From Ruminococcus sp. (GTDB lineage Bacteria > Bacillota > Clostridia > Oscillospirales > Ruminococcaceae): DNA of 62,140 nucleotides. The position numbers and the translations under genes were made by a program. The stretch lies in contig JAFTQW010000031.1 of assembly GCA_017462565.1 (NCBI GenBank), forward strand, positions 1 through 62,140, given 5' to 3'. The notes under the pieces are model-generated. The model was given only the letters and a program-made list of their open reading frames with translations, ran no database searches and was not told the DNA's origin. Below, in pieces: positions 8,443-17,172 of the stretch. Numbering within the stretch: position 1 is the stretch's first letter; each line of letters opens with the position of its first letter.

Positions 8443-9783
8443 TCAAAGCTGTTTGACAAATTCTTGTCTAAGCAGAACAAGATCAAATGAATCGATTTCG
8501 CCGTCATTATTCAGGTCGGCAGCCGAAGAATTTTTAAGCTCTCCGGATCTTATTATCCATGTGTTAAGGTTCACAAGATCGGCTATGCTGAATTTTCCGT
8601 CATTATTTATATCATATTTGACCGATTCGCTTTTTTCAGGTATAGCCATCAGAAGTTCTTTTAACTCTTTATCGTTAAGTTCGCAGGTATCACGATTATA
8701 CTGAATGCCTGTGATATCCCACATTATCGGACAAAGCTGTCTTTCATAGGCTTCTTTGCAGACTGAACTGAGGAAAAGACGTACTGAATCAGGCTCTTTG
8801 TTTTTTATAGGACAGCCGTATTCTCCAATAATTACAGGGATTCCCTTATCTATAAATGTTGTTTTCATCATGTCCATTTGCTGATATAATTCAGCAAAAT
8901 CTGCTTCTGTTCCCCACGTTGAAATTGCTTTTCCCCAGTCGGCATCCTCTTCAAGAATAGCAAATGAAGCCGGAGTATAATAGTGAACGGAAACTGCACA
9001 GCGGTTCATAGGATCATCAGGCATTTTGAAAAGTGGATCGCAGGTTCGCTCAATAGAGGTATTATAACCGGAAATGAGAAGATGACGCTCTTCGTTGTTT
9101 CCGCCTGAATTTCTTACGATATCAACGAATTTCTGATTTATCTCATTAACAAGAGCATATGATTCAGCCTTTCCATCTGTTCCACCCCAAGGATTCCAAA
9201 GGCTTTCCCAGCCAAGTTCTTCATTCTGGGATTCAAAAATAAGATGATCGCCGTAGTTTTCAAAGCCATCGCATATCTGCTCCCACATTCTTGTATAGCG
9301 CTTCATAGATTCGTCTTTATTATCGGGAAATGAATTGACCCAGCCGTTATCGTAGTGAATATTGATAATTGCGTACATATTGGCTTCAAGAGTCCAATCG
9401 ACAAGTTCCTGGATTCTCGACATATACTGGCTGTTTATAGTGTAATTATCGCCCATCATGTTAGACCAGGCAACGGGAATTCTTAAAACTCCGAAACCTT
9501 CTTCAGCATAACCCTGAATCATGTTCTGGGTGATAACAGGACTTCCCCATGCTGTTTCATATGAAGAAACCGTTCCGTCTCCCCACTGACCGATCCAATC
9601 GCCGCATGATTCCATAGTGTTTCCGAGATTAATGCCAATTCCCATGTCACGGACAAGCTCCATGGTTGAAATATCTCTCATAATGCCGCTGCTGTCAGCA
9701 TTTATTGTAAAAGAAGATGCGCTTAAAGCTGAAAATGCCATAACTGTCGATGCAATCAGACTTGCAATTTTTGTTTTGTTCAT
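8443..9783 (-). CDS. GH5 endoglucanase with C-terminal dockerin
   Basis: A 446-residue secreted cellulase that hydrolyses internal beta-1,4-glucan bonds. It has a signal peptide (about 1-29), then a GH5 catalytic domain opening GINLGNTMES, with the acid/base Glu in ESQNEELG (about 187) and the nucleophile Glu in IIGEYGC (about 319). HIYD-like and VHYY motifs between them fit the clan GH-A barrel. The final 60 residues are a type I dockerin (DINNDGKFSI and DLNNDGEIDS loops), so the enzyme should join a cellulosome through a cohesin. The ATG follows AGGAGG. Its minus-strand promoter has a clear TATAAT (about 9817) but no good -35, and a divergent AraC-type regulator gene begins 168 bases away, suggesting activator control. 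Confidence 0.93.
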   Translation of the reverse strand: MNKTKIASLIASTVMAFSALSASSFTINADSSGIMRDISTMELVRDMGIGINLGNTMESCGDWIGQWGDGTVSSYETAWGSPVITQNMIQGYAEEGFGVLRIPVAWSNMMGDNYTINSQYMSRIQELVDWTLEANMYAIINIHYDNGWVNSFPDNKDESMKRYTRMWEQICDGFENYGDHLIFESQNEELGWESLWNPWGGTDGKAESYALVNEINQKFVDIVRNSGGNNEERHLLISGYNTSIERTCDPLFKMPDDPMNRCAVSVHYYTPASFAILEEDADWGKAISTWGTEADFAELYQQMDMMKTTFIDKGIPVIIGEYGCPIKNKEPDSVRLFLSSVCKEAYERQLCPIMWDITGIQYNRDTCELNDKELKELLMAIPEKSESVKYDINNDGKFSIADLVNLNTWIIRSGELKNSSAADLNNDGEIDSFDLVLLRQEFVKQL

Positions 9784-9892
9784 TTTAATCCTCCTATTGT
9801 ATTTTTATAATATTTCTTATATTATATCATTTTTTTACATATTGTGTTAGAAGAAAAACGTCATCAATTTAGCACAATTCTGACAAAAGCTA

Positions 9893-9921
9893 TTGAATTC
9901 TTTTATAAAATATGCTACAAT
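9893..9921 (+). promoter_or_regulatory. Promoter of the AraC-type regulator
   Basis: TTGAAT and TACAAT separated by 17 bases lie 30 bases before the ATG at 9951. Confidence 0.65.
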
Positions 9922-9950
9922 ATAAATGAAAATATCAAAGGAGACTTATC

Positions 9951-10823
9951 ATGATATCTTTTCCATTCAAGCTTTTTTCAGAAACCGAAGATTTTCCTAT
10001 ACATATACAGTACGGCTTTCACGACGCCGATCTTTATGAGCATTATCATGAAGATTTCTCCGAACTGGTAATAGTGCTGAGCGGCTCTTCCGGTCATGTC
10101 GTAAATGGGGAACGCTATAAAATCTCTGAGGGAGATATTTTCGTTATAAACCAATCGGTTTCACATGGATTTATAGAGCCGGATAAAATGGTTTTGTGCA
10201 ATATAATGTTCAAGCCTGAGAAAGTTTTCAGCAGCGTTTATGATATTAAAAGTCTTGCCGGATTTCAGGCGTTGTTTGTAATCGAACCTCAATATTATGA
10301 AAGTCACGGCTTTTGCAGTCAGCTCAATTTAAATCCGGAGGAATTTTCATCAATTAAAAATCTTATCAATATGCTGTATGACGAATACACGAAAAAGCGG
10401 GAAGGCTGGAAAGACGCTGTTTTTTCGGGTTTTTGCAGCCTTTGCATATCTTGCTCACGATTATATAAAACCGAAAGAGCAAAGGATAAAAACGATTTTT
10501 TCAAGCTTGCCGATGTTGCAGCATACATTGAAAATAATTTTTCCTCGCAAATAACGACAGAACAGTTATCGGCAATTTCCGGCTATTCTCAAAGACAATT
10601 TCTGCGTGTTTTTAAATCGGCATTTTCTGAAACTCCAAATAATTATATTACAAAATTAAGGATAAAAAAAGCAAAAATACTTCTTGAATCGGCAAATATT
10701 TCAATCGGAGAAATTGCGTGTGACTGCGGATATTATGATCAGAATTATTTCAGTCGTATTTTCAGAAAACATACCGGAATGTCTCCGTCCGTTTATCAAT
10801 CAATGATCAGAAAAAAACAGTAA
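9951..10823 (+). CDS. AraC-family transcriptional regulator with cupin sensor
   Basis: A 290-residue regulator. The N-terminal half is a cupin-like sugar-sensing domain (about 15-100; HDADLYEHYHEDFSELV and a GDIFVINQSVSHG turn). The last 100 residues are the double helix-turn-helix of AraC/XylS proteins, with the second helix pair ending CGYYDQNYFSRIFRKHTGMSP. A ribosome site AAGGAG precedes the ATG. It is divergent from the dockerin GH5 cellulase, whose promoter lacks a -35 box, so it is a natural candidate activator of that gene in response to a plant-fibre sugar. The effector is unknown. Confidence 0.88.
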   Translation: MISFPFKLFSETEDFPIHIQYGFHDADLYEHYHEDFSELVIVLSGSSGHVVNGERYKISEGDIFVINQSVSHGFIEPDKMVLCNIMFKPEKVFSSVYDIKSLAGFQALFVIEPQYYESHGFCSQLNLNPEEFSSIKNLINMLYDEYTKKREGWKDAVFSGFCSLCISCSRLYKTERAKDKNDFFKLADVAAYIENNFSSQITTEQLSAISGYSQRQFLRVFKSAFSETPNNYITKLRIKKAKILLESANISIGEIACDCGYYDQNYFSRIFRKHTGMSPSVYQSMIRKKQ

Positions 10824-10831
10824 TTCTTCTA

Positions 10832-10860
10832 TTGACTTTTTAAATGATTTGGTGTATACT
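10832..10860 (+). promoter_or_regulatory. Promoter of smpB
   Basis: TTGACT and TATACT are separated by 17 bases, just after the AraC stop codon and 31 bases before the SmpB ATG. Confidence 0.75.
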
Positions 10861-10891
10861 ATATTATAAAATTTGGACAGGAGTTGAATAT

Positions 10892-11356
10892 ATGCGGTCG
10901 AAAGGAACTAAATCCATTGCGGAAAACCGTAAAGCACGACATGATTATTTTGTTCTCGAATCTTTTGAAGCCGGAATAGAACTTGTCGGAACTGAGGTTA
11001 AATCTATTCGTCAGGGCGGAGTGAATCTGAAAGATTCATGGTGTTCTATTGATAAAGGCGAGCTTTTTGTAAAAGGAATGCATATTTCCCCATATGAAAA
11101 GGGCAACATTTTTAATCGTGATCCATTAAGAGTCCGCCGACTGCTTATGCATCGCCGTGAAATAAACAAGCTTTACGGAACGCTCAAACAGGATGGATTG
11201 TCGCTGATTCCGCTGAGTCTTTATTTTAAGGATTCAAAGGTGAAAATGCAGCTTGGTCTATGTAAAGGTAAAAAGCTCTATGATAAGCGTGATGACGCTG
11301 CAAAACGTGACGCCAAGCGTGAGATCGACCGCAGTTTAAAAACGCATAACAGATAA
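10892..11356 (+). CDS. smpB: SsrA-binding protein SmpB
   Basis: SmpB binds the tRNA-like end of tmRNA and delivers it to stalled ribosomes. The start ATG at 10892 ([19 protein letters not shown]) follows GGACAGGAG; an upstream in-frame start would lie inside the promoter. At 154 residues it matches the family. It shows the oligonucleotide-binding-fold motifs [27 protein letters not shown] and [20 protein letters not shown], and ends in the basic tail that enters the decoding centre. The tmRNA it serves is encoded at 106-477 of the same window. It is a single-gene unit. Confidence 0.97.
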   Translation: MRSKGTKSIAENRKARHDYFVLESFEAGIELVGTEVKSIRQGGVNLKDSWCSIDKGELFVKGMHISPYEKGNIFNRDPLRVRRLLMHRREINKLYGTLKQDGLSLIPLSLYFKDSKVKMQLGLCKGKKLYDKRDDAAKRDAKREIDRSLKTHNR

Positions 11357-11386
11357 AAAAGGACGGCTTTTAGTGCAGCTTTATTA

Positions 11387-11415
11387 TTGACATATTGTTG
11401 TGGTCTTGCTATAAT
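11387..11415 (+). promoter_or_regulatory. Promoter of the CatA-like acetyltransferase
   Basis: A near-consensus promoter: TTGACA and TATAAT separated by 17 bases, 38 bases before the ATG at 11453. Confidence 0.85.
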
Positions 11416-11452
11416 TTTTAGTAAGATAAATCGAAATTTGAGGGATAAAATC

Positions 11453-12082
11453 ATGGCAAATCGTTATCAGGTAATTGATGAAACTAAGTGGAAACGTGCT
11501 ATGCACTGTATGGTTTTCAGAAATAGCGTTGAACCTGCCTTTTGTGTTACTTTTGAAGCAGACATAACTAATTTCAAGAGAAAAGTTAAAGAGCGAGGAT
11601 TTTCTTTTACTATAGCAATGGTTTATGCTGTTTGTAAATGTGCCAATGAAATAGAGGCATTCAGATATAGATTTCTTGATGGCAAAGTCGTTTTGTTTGA
11701 CAATATTGATACTGCATTTACTTATCTTAATGATGAAACGGAATTATTTAAGGTAGTCAATGTTCCTATGACCGATAACATTAAAGATTATGTGGAATTA
11801 GCGACTAAAACCGCAAAAGAACAGAAAGAATATTTTACTGGTCCGTTAGAAAACGATGTATTTCAATGTTCTCCTATGCCCTGGGTGACCTATACACATA
11901 TATCCCACACTAATTCAGGCAAAAAGGACAATGCTACACCTTTGTTTGATTGGGGGAAATATTATGAGAAAGACGGCAAGTTTTATATTCCGATTTCAGT
12001 ACAGGCACATCATTCATTTGTTGACGGATTACATATTGGTGTATTTGTTGAAAAGCTGCAAAGATTTTTTGATGAATACTAA
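11453..12082 (+). CDS. CatA-type chloramphenicol acetyltransferase-fold protein
   Basis: A 209-residue acetyl-CoA-dependent O-acetyltransferase of the classical CAT fold. The start is ATG 11453; an earlier in-frame start would lie in the promoter. The catalytic block near residue 186 reads HHSFVDGLHIG, matching the HHxxxDGxH signature with the active-site His and structural Asp. Earlier CAT features (FSFTIAMVYAVCKCANEI, FRYRFLDGKVV) are also present. Known CatA enzymes act as trimers and inactivate chloramphenicol, but many gut Firmicutes carry chromosomal homologues of untested specificity. It is monocistronic with a strong promoter. Resistance is therefore plausible, not shown. Confidence 0.85.
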   Translation: MANRYQVIDETKWKRAMHCMVFRNSVEPAFCVTFEADITNFKRKVKERGFSFTIAMVYAVCKCANEIEAFRYRFLDGKVVLFDNIDTAFTYLNDETELFKVVNVPMTDNIKDYVELATKTAKEQKEYFTGPLENDVFQCSPMPWVTYTHISHTNSGKKDNATPLFDWGKYYEKDGKFYIPISVQAHHSFVDGLHIGVFVEKLQRFFDEY

Positions 12083-12119
12083 ATTCTGATTTATACGATT
12101 AATACAATATCAAGAACAA

Positions 12120-12153
12120 GCCCGAAAACGGTTCATCCAAACCGTTTTCGGGC
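12120..12153. terminator. Long hairpin between convergent genes
   Basis: A perfect 14-bp stem (GCCCGAAAACGGTT and its complement) around a six-base loop. The T tract is poor on both strands, but its place between the convergent acetyltransferase and DAHP synthase genes fits a shared terminator. Confidence 0.7.
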
Positions 12154-12208
12154 TAAAAACTTCTATATGAGTATTCCGCTTTATACTGTCCTTATTTTTA
12201 TGAAAAAA

Positions 12209-13237
12209 TCAAAGCTGATCTGCAATATCAAGCACAAGTCTCTCGGATTTTTCCCAGCCGAGACATGGATCAGTAATGGATTTGCCATAGATATTTTCGC
12301 CGATCTTCTGCGCTCCGTCCTCAATATAGCTCTCGATCATGAGTCCCTTAACGAGATTTTTGATTTCGCTGCTGTGACGCATACTATGAAGAATTTCCTT
12401 AGAAATACGAATCTGCTCAAAATACTGCTTGCCTGAGTTAGAATGGTTTGTATCAACAATCAGCGCAGGATTTTTAAGTTCTTTCTGAGCGTAAGTTTCA
12501 GCAAGGCGAGCAAGATCTTCGTAGTGATAATTCGGGAAAGACTGCCCCTTATCGTTAACATATCCACGAAGAATCGCATGAGCATAGGGATTTCCATCGC
12601 TTCTGACTTCGCATCCTCTGTAGATGAAAGCATGGCTGTGCTGAGCGGCAGTGATAGAGTTCATCATAACTGAGATATCGCCGCCTGTAGGATTTTTCAT
12701 ACCAACAGGAATAGAAACTCCGCTTGAAACAAGACGATGCTGCTGATTTTCAACGGAACGTGCGCCAATTGCGATATAAGCGAGAAGATCGTCAAGATAA
12801 CTGAAATTCTCGGGATAAAGCATTTCGTCCGCAGCGCTGAAGCCGGTCTCTTCAAGAGCTTTCATATGAAGAGTTCTTACGGCAATGATGCCGCTTTTAA
12901 GATCAGGCATTGCAGTTGGATTAGGCTGGTGGAGCATACCCTTGTAGCCGTCGCCGGTAGTTCTTGGCTTTCCTGTATAAATTCTTGGGATGATGAGTAT
13001 TTTATCCTGAACCTTATCCTGAAGCTTTCTCAGACGAGTAATATAATCAAGAACGCTGTCCTCGTTATCAGCTGAACATGGTCCGATAATAAGAAGGAAT
13101 TTATCGGATTCGCCTGTGAAAACCTTTTTGATCTCTTCGTCACGTTCAGCCTTGATGTCGATGAGGTTCTGTGTCAGCGGATGAGCAGCCTTAATATCAT
13201 TAGGATGCGGCAGCTCTCTTACAATATTCATAGCCAT
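12209..13237 (-). CDS. aroF: 3-deoxy-7-phosphoheptulonate synthase (class I DAHP synthase)
   Basis: It condenses phosphoenolpyruvate and erythrose 4-phosphate into DAHP, the first step of the shikimate pathway, in the cytoplasm. The 342-residue protein has the class I (AroFGH) motifs LLIIGPCSADN, IPRIYTGKPRTTGDGYKG, TGGDISVMMNSITAAQHSH, VDTNHSNSGKQ and the final GKSITDPCLGWEKSE. Length is typical of the single-domain type without a fused chorismate mutase. It lies 18 bases downstream of aroC on the same strand, so the first and last steps of the chorismate pathway are made from one transcript. Feedback specificity (Phe/Tyr/Trp) cannot be read from sequence here. Confidence 0.95.
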   Translation of the reverse strand: MAMNIVRELPHPNDIKAAHPLTQNLIDIKAERDEEIKKVFTGESDKFLLIIGPCSADNEDSVLDYITRLRKLQDKVQDKILIIPRIYTGKPRTTGDGYKGMLHQPNPTAMPDLKSGIIAVRTLHMKALEETGFSAADEMLYPENFSYLDDLLAYIAIGARSVENQQHRLVSSGVSIPVGMKNPTGGDISVMMNSITAAQHSHAFIYRGCEVRSDGNPYAHAILRGYVNDKGQSFPNYHYEDLARLAETYAQKELKNPALIVDTNHSNSGKQYFEQIRISKEILHSMRHSSEIKNLVKGLMIESYIEDGAQKIGENIYGKSITDPCLGWEKSERLVLDIADQL

Positions 13238-13255
13238 AAAATTACTTCCTTTTCA

Positions 13256-14356
13256 TTAATTTTTTTCTATTAACCAATCTGTTCCGAATCTGAGCGCAAG
13301 CTGATCGCATAGAGCAAGCGCTACAGCGCTGTCGAGAACTACTCTGGCTCTATGGATAATTGCCGGATCATGACGCCCCTTTATCTGAAGCGTAGTGTTT
13401 TCAAGAGTGTTCAGATCGACAGTTTTCTGCTCGGTATAAATCGATGGGGTGGGTTTGACAGCAGTTCTTATAATGATCGGCATACCATTGGAAATACCGC
13501 CGAGAATACCTCCGCAGCGATTTGTTTCGGTATAAACCTTTCCATCGCTGCATCTGAAAGAATCGTTAGCCTCGCTTCCTTTCATATCGGAAAGAGCGAA
13601 TCCATCGCCGAATTCTACTCCCTTAACAGCAGGAATACTGAAAATAATATGTGAAAGAACACTTTCAAGAGTGTCAAACCACGGTTCGCCGACTCCCACC
13701 GGAAATCCGTAAACAAGCGTTTCAAGCCGTCCGCCGACGCTGTTTCCTTCTCTTCTTGCCGCTTCAACAGCAGATATCATCTTATCCTTGACAGAATCAT
13801 CAAGAACAGCGAATTCTGATTTATTCAGTTTTTCAATATCAGCCTTGATATCGGAGGAAAATCCACAGTCGGAGATTCCGGCGCATGAAAGGATATGGGT
13901 TCCGATAAAAATATTTTTAGATTTAAGAGCATTGATAGCAATAGCTCCGGCAGCAACAAGTCCGGCAGTTATTCTTCCGGAAAAATGACCGCCGCCCCTG
14001 AAATCCTGAAATCCGTGATATTTCATAAATGCCGTAAAATCAGCGTGTCCGGGACGTGCTTTGTAAGCGAGTTCACCATAATCACGGCTTCTTGTATCCT
14101 GATTTTCAATTATCATAGTAATCGGTGTTCCGGTAGTTTTCCCGTTAAAAACTCCGCTGACTATTCTTACCGAATCTTCTTCACGTCTTGCCGTGGAAAT
14201 AGAACCGACTGCCTTGCGGAGAGCCATCTGCTTAGCGATAAATTCTTCATCAACCTCAACTCCGGGAGCAAAACCGTCGAGAACAGCTCCTATCATCGAA
14301 CCATGACTTTCGCCGAAAATGGTTATGCTGACGCTTGAACCAAAGGTGTTTTTCAA
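13256..14356 (-). CDS. aroC: Chorismate synthase
   Basis: It converts 5-enolpyruvylshikimate 3-phosphate to chorismate using reduced FMN. The start is TTG at 14356, preceded by AAGGAGATG. The 366-residue product carries the family hallmarks GESHGSMIGAVLDGFAPG at the N-terminus, RPGHADFTAFMKYHG, FRGGGHFSGRITAG, and NRCGGILGGISNGMPI. It is first gene of a two-gene aroC-DAHP synthase operon. Confidence 0.96.
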   Translation of the reverse strand: MKNTFGSSVSITIFGESHGSMIGAVLDGFAPGVEVDEEFIAKQMALRKAVGSISTARREEDSVRIVSGVFNGKTTGTPITMIIENQDTRSRDYGELAYKARPGHADFTAFMKYHGFQDFRGGGHFSGRITAGLVAAGAIAINALKSKNIFIGTHILSCAGISDCGFSSDIKADIEKLNKSEFAVLDDSVKDKMISAVEAARREGNSVGGRLETLVYGFPVGVGEPWFDTLESVLSHIIFSIPAVKGVEFGDGFALSDMKGSEANDSFRCSDGKVYTETNRCGGILGGISNGMPIIIRTAVKPTPSIYTEQKTVDLNTLENTTLQIKGRHDPAIIHRARVVLDSAVALALCDQLALRFGTDWLIEKN

Positions 14357-14397
14357 ATTTTACATCTCCTTTAAAAGTTCACAGTAATACATATTAA

Positions 14398-14426
14398 AGT
14401 ATATCACAGAAAGCCAATAATGTCAA
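14398..14426 (-). promoter_or_regulatory. Promoter of the aroC operon
   Basis: Minus-strand TTGACA (14426-14421) and TATACT (14403-14398) are separated by 17 bases, 42 bases before the TTG start. Confidence 0.8.
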
Positions 14427-14512
14427 TAGTATAATTTAATGCTTTAAAATTTAAAATTGATAAAGCAAATAAACCCCATATCTGATATGAAAATAATTAT
14501 TGAAACTGGACA

Positions 14513-14541
14513 TTGACGAAAATCACATATTAATGTATAAT
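14513..14541 (+). promoter_or_regulatory. Promoter of the pyridoxal/pyridoxamine kinase gene
   Basis: TTGACG and TATAAT separated by 17 bases, 47 bases before the ATG at 14589. Confidence 0.8.
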
Positions 14542-14588
14542 GTAATGTGAAAACTAATTAAAAAATTACGAAAGCGAGTGTAATAAAA

Positions 14589-15434
14589 ATGAAAAAAATT
14601 GTAACAATTCAGGATATATCATGTTTTGGCAAATGTTCACTGACCGTTGCCCTTCCTATTATTTCAGCAATGGGTATTGAAACTGCCGTAATTCCGACTG
14701 CGGTTCTTTCAACCCATACAGGCGGATTTCAGGGGTATACGTTCCGTGATCTGACCGGTGATATCTCGTCTATTGCCGATCACTGGAAAAAACTTGGGCT
14801 GAAATTTGACGCTCTTTATACAGGGTATCTCGGTTCAAAGGAGCAAATCAAAATCGTTTCCGATTTCTTTGACGATTTCGGCAGAAAGGATAATTTCATA
14901 ATCGTTGATCCCGTTATGGGAGACAGCGGAAAATTCTATGCCGGATTCAATGATGATTTTGTCAAGGAAATGGCTGTGCTTTGCGGAAAAGCCGATTTTA
15001 TCATTCCAAATATGACCGAAGCCTCGCTTCTTCTCGGAATACCTTACGCTGAAAAGTACGACCGCATTCATGCAGAAAATGTCCTCAAAAAACTTGCCGG
15101 ACTCGGATGCCGTGTTCCCGTTCTGACGGGAGTAAACTTTAATGACGGCAAAGAGGGCGCAGCCGCTTATGATTCGGTAAATGATAAATTTTATTATTCG
15201 TTCCGCAATCATATCGACCGCAGCGTTCACGGTACTGGAGATATCTTCGCAAGCGTCTTTACAGGAGCAGTATCGCTTGGTATGAATCTACAGCAAGCGC
15301 TTGATATTTCCGTCAACTATACTGTAGACTGCATTGAAGCAACACTTCCGAATTTTGATGAAATGTGGTACGGAAGCGCCTTTGAGCTTTGTCTCGGCAA
15401 GCTTATTGATTATGTAAAAGAAAATATGAAGTGA
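14589..15434 (+). CDS. Pyridoxal/pyridoxamine kinase
   Basis: It phosphorylates B6 vitamers with ATP in the salvage route to pyridoxal 5'-phosphate. The 281-residue protein belongs to the ribokinase superfamily PdxK/PdxY branch: it opens IVTIQDISCFGKCSLTVALP, has STHTGGFQGYTFRDLT, DPVMGDSGKFY and PNMTEASLLLGIPY in the middle, and the anion-hole motif HGTGDIFASVFTGA near residue 217, with its Asp as catalytic base. It is monocistronic with its own promoter. Confidence 0.9.
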   Translation: MKKIVTIQDISCFGKCSLTVALPIISAMGIETAVIPTAVLSTHTGGFQGYTFRDLTGDISSIADHWKKLGLKFDALYTGYLGSKEQIKIVSDFFDDFGRKDNFIIVDPVMGDSGKFYAGFNDDFVKEMAVLCGKADFIIPNMTEASLLLGIPYAEKYDRIHAENVLKKLAGLGCRVPVLTGVNFNDGKEGAAAYDSVNDKFYYSFRNHIDRSVHGTGDIFASVFTGAVSLGMNLQQALDISVNYTVDCIEATLPNFDEMWYGSAFELCLGKLIDYVKENMK

Positions 15435-15527
15435 TTCTGAGCTCCACCGCCATCATTTTCCAGTGATTATGCCGGAAATAATTGCCCATAATAATATCAT
15501 TAACACTCGTTTTGAGGAGATATTATT

Positions 15528-16301
15528 ATGGCGTATAACAAGGTTGTAATTGCAGGAATAAACACTTCCGAGCTTACCGTTTTAAAAGAAAGTGAGAAAA
15601 TTGCTCTTCTTAAAGAAATAAAAGCAACAGGAAGCAAGGCGGCGAGAGATAAGCTTATAAAGGGAAATCTCCGACTTGTTTTAAGCGTAATACAGCGTTT
15701 TACAGGCAGGGGAGAAGATGTTGACGATCTTTTTCAGATAGGTGTTGTCGGACTAATAAAAGCAATAAATAATTTCGATTTAACAAAGGAAGTTCGTTTT
15801 TCAACTTACTGCGTGCCTATGATAAGCGGAGAACTTCGGCGGCATCTTCGTGATTACAGTCATGTAAAGGTGAGCCGTTCTTTGCGTGATCTGGCATATA
15901 AAGCGATCCAGGCTAAAGAAAAACTGACCTGCGAGCTTCAGCGTGAGCCGAATATGGAGGAAATTGCCAAGGAAATAGGCGAAAAGCGTTCGTCTGTTGT
16001 TATCGCTCTTGAAAGTATAAGCGATCCGGTTTCCCTTTACGAACCGGTTTATTCCGATTCTGAGGACACCGTTTATATTATGGACCAGATCGGCGACCGT
16101 AACGACGTTGAAAGTAAAATGGATGAAATATCTATTCGTGATGCAATAAAAAATCTTGGAGACCGTGAAAGAAATATCCTTTACCTCAGATTTCTTAAAG
16201 GAAAAACTCAGGTTGAAGTAGCGAATGAGATCGGAATTTCTCAGGCGCAGGTATCACGTCTTGAAAAAGGTGCAATAAATCGAATCAAAGACAGCGTTTG
16301 A
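15528..16301 (+). CDS. sigG: Sporulation sigma factor SigG
   Basis: A 257-residue sigma-70 family factor. It has the SigG-type N-terminus (NKVVIAGINTSELTVLKESE), region 2 (LRLVLSVIQRFTGRGEDVDDLFQIGVVGL, VRFSTYCVPMISGELRR), region 3 and region 4 (LYLRFLKGKTQVEVANEIGISQAQVSRLEK). In spore formers SigG runs late forespore transcription. The usual neighbours sigE and spoIIGA are absent here. Many ruminococci that have not been seen to sporulate keep such genes, so the presence of sigG does not prove sporulation. GAGGAG precedes the ATG. Confidence 0.92.
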   Translation: MAYNKVVIAGINTSELTVLKESEKIALLKEIKATGSKAARDKLIKGNLRLVLSVIQRFTGRGEDVDDLFQIGVVGLIKAINNFDLTKEVRFSTYCVPMISGELRRHLRDYSHVKVSRSLRDLAYKAIQAKEKLTCELQREPNMEEIAKEIGEKRSSVVIALESISDPVSLYEPVYSDSEDTVYIMDQIGDRNDVESKMDEISIRDAIKNLGDRERNILYLRFLKGKTQVEVANEIGISQAQVSRLEKGAINRIKDSV

Positions 16302-16334
16302 ATTGTTTGATATTTTAAAAAATGCTTATAATGC

Positions 16335-16363
16335 TTGACTTTTCTGAAAATATGCTGTATAAT
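16335..16363 (+). promoter_or_regulatory. Promoter of the Pro/Thr-rich membrane protein
   Basis: TTGACT and TATAAT separated by 17 bases, 42 bases before the ATG at 16405. Confidence 0.8.
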
Positions 16364-16404
16364 GAAAAATGATTATAAATATATTTTCAGGAGAGTGTTA
16401 TAAA

Positions 16405-17034
16405 ATGAACAGGGTTAAGGAATTTTTTGGCAATCTGAAAAAATCCACAAAAATTACGCTTGTATCATGTTTTTGCTTTGTAATGATGACGCTGCTTATA
16501 CTTTGCTTTTTTATTATGTTTCCGATTACGCCTTCCGAAAAGGTTATAGCAAGTTTCGGACGTGAGAGCGTTTCAAAAAGTGACAGTTCTGATACACAGT
16601 CTGTTGTTACAACTACTGCATCGGATGATTCAATTCTTGTCTCAACGGGTGAATCTAAATCCGTTACAACAACTCGTGCACGAACAACTATTCGTAAGGA
16701 TTTTGAAATAAACGTTACAACCGGCTCGGGATTTTATTCCGGCGGACATATCATAACCGGAGATTATTCATATGAGGGAAATGAAACGACGCCTACAACT
16801 GCCTGGGGTTCCGAGTATCCGGAAGAACCTGATTATCCGGCTGAGCCTGATTATCCCAATTACCCTGATCCAACAACTGATCCGAATCCGGTAGTAGATA
16901 ATCCCACTGAGCCTCCGGTTGAACCGACAACAGTTCCCCCTGATATTCCGACAGATCCCATTGTTCCTCCGGAGCCTGATACAGGAGATGGAGGCGGAAG
17001 TTCTTCAGGAGGCGCTGATACCGGAACGTGGTAA
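16405..17034 (+). CDS. Membrane-anchored Pro/Thr-rich extracellular protein
   Basis: Start chosen at ATG 16405 (MNRVKEFFGN) after CAGGAGAG. The 209-residue product has a short basic cytoplasmic end, one membrane segment (about 23-45), then a low-complexity outside region. That region contains Ser/Thr-rich linkers (TTTRARTT) and a Pro/Asp/Tyr-rich stretch with repeated YPxEPDYP units and PTEPPVEPTTVPP, and it ends Gly/Ser-rich. No catalytic domain is seen. Composition resembles a wall-spanning linker or glycosylated stalk. Its position after sigG is separate (own promoter), so a link to sporulation is not supported. Confidence 0.7.
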   Translation: MNRVKEFFGNLKKSTKITLVSCFCFVMMTLLILCFFIMFPITPSEKVIASFGRESVSKSDSSDTQSVVTTTASDDSILVSTGESKSVTTTRARTTIRKDFEINVTTGSGFYSGGHIITGDYSYEGNETTPTTAWGSEYPEEPDYPAEPDYPNYPDPTTDPNPVVDNPTEPPVEPTTVPPDIPTDPIVPPEPDTGDGGGSSSGGADTGTW

Positions 17035-17054
17035 AATTCAATTAAAACTGCTCA

Positions 17055-17090
17055 GAGCTGACGTGCTGAAAAGTGTGTCAGTTCTTTTTT
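17055..17090 (+). terminator. Terminator after the Pro/Thr-rich gene
   Basis: A 13-bp stem with several G-T pairs (GAGCTGACGTGCT / AGTGTGTCAGTTC) and a GAAA loop is followed directly by six T. Confidence 0.85.
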
Positions 17091-17091
17091 A

Positions 17092-17120
17092 TTGACAAAT
17101 TTTATTTATAAAGTTATAAT
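17092..17120 (+). promoter_or_regulatory. Promoter of the GH3 gene
   Basis: TTGACA and TATAAT separated by 17 bases, starting two bases after the preceding terminator's T run. Confidence 0.85.
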
Positions 17121-17172
17121 AGAAACAAATCAGTTCCGGTTTAGGCATCCGGTTCTGAAAAGGAGTGATTAA

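Noticed and set aside
11453-12082. Acquired chloramphenicol-resistance gene
   Set aside because: No mobile element, integrase or resistance-gene neighbours are nearby, and chromosomal CatA-fold genes of unknown substrate are common; reported only as CAT-fold.
15528-17034. sigG and the Pro/Thr-rich gene as one sporulation operon
   Set aside because: The second gene has its own near-consensus sigma-A promoter at 16335 and no sporulation-type domain.
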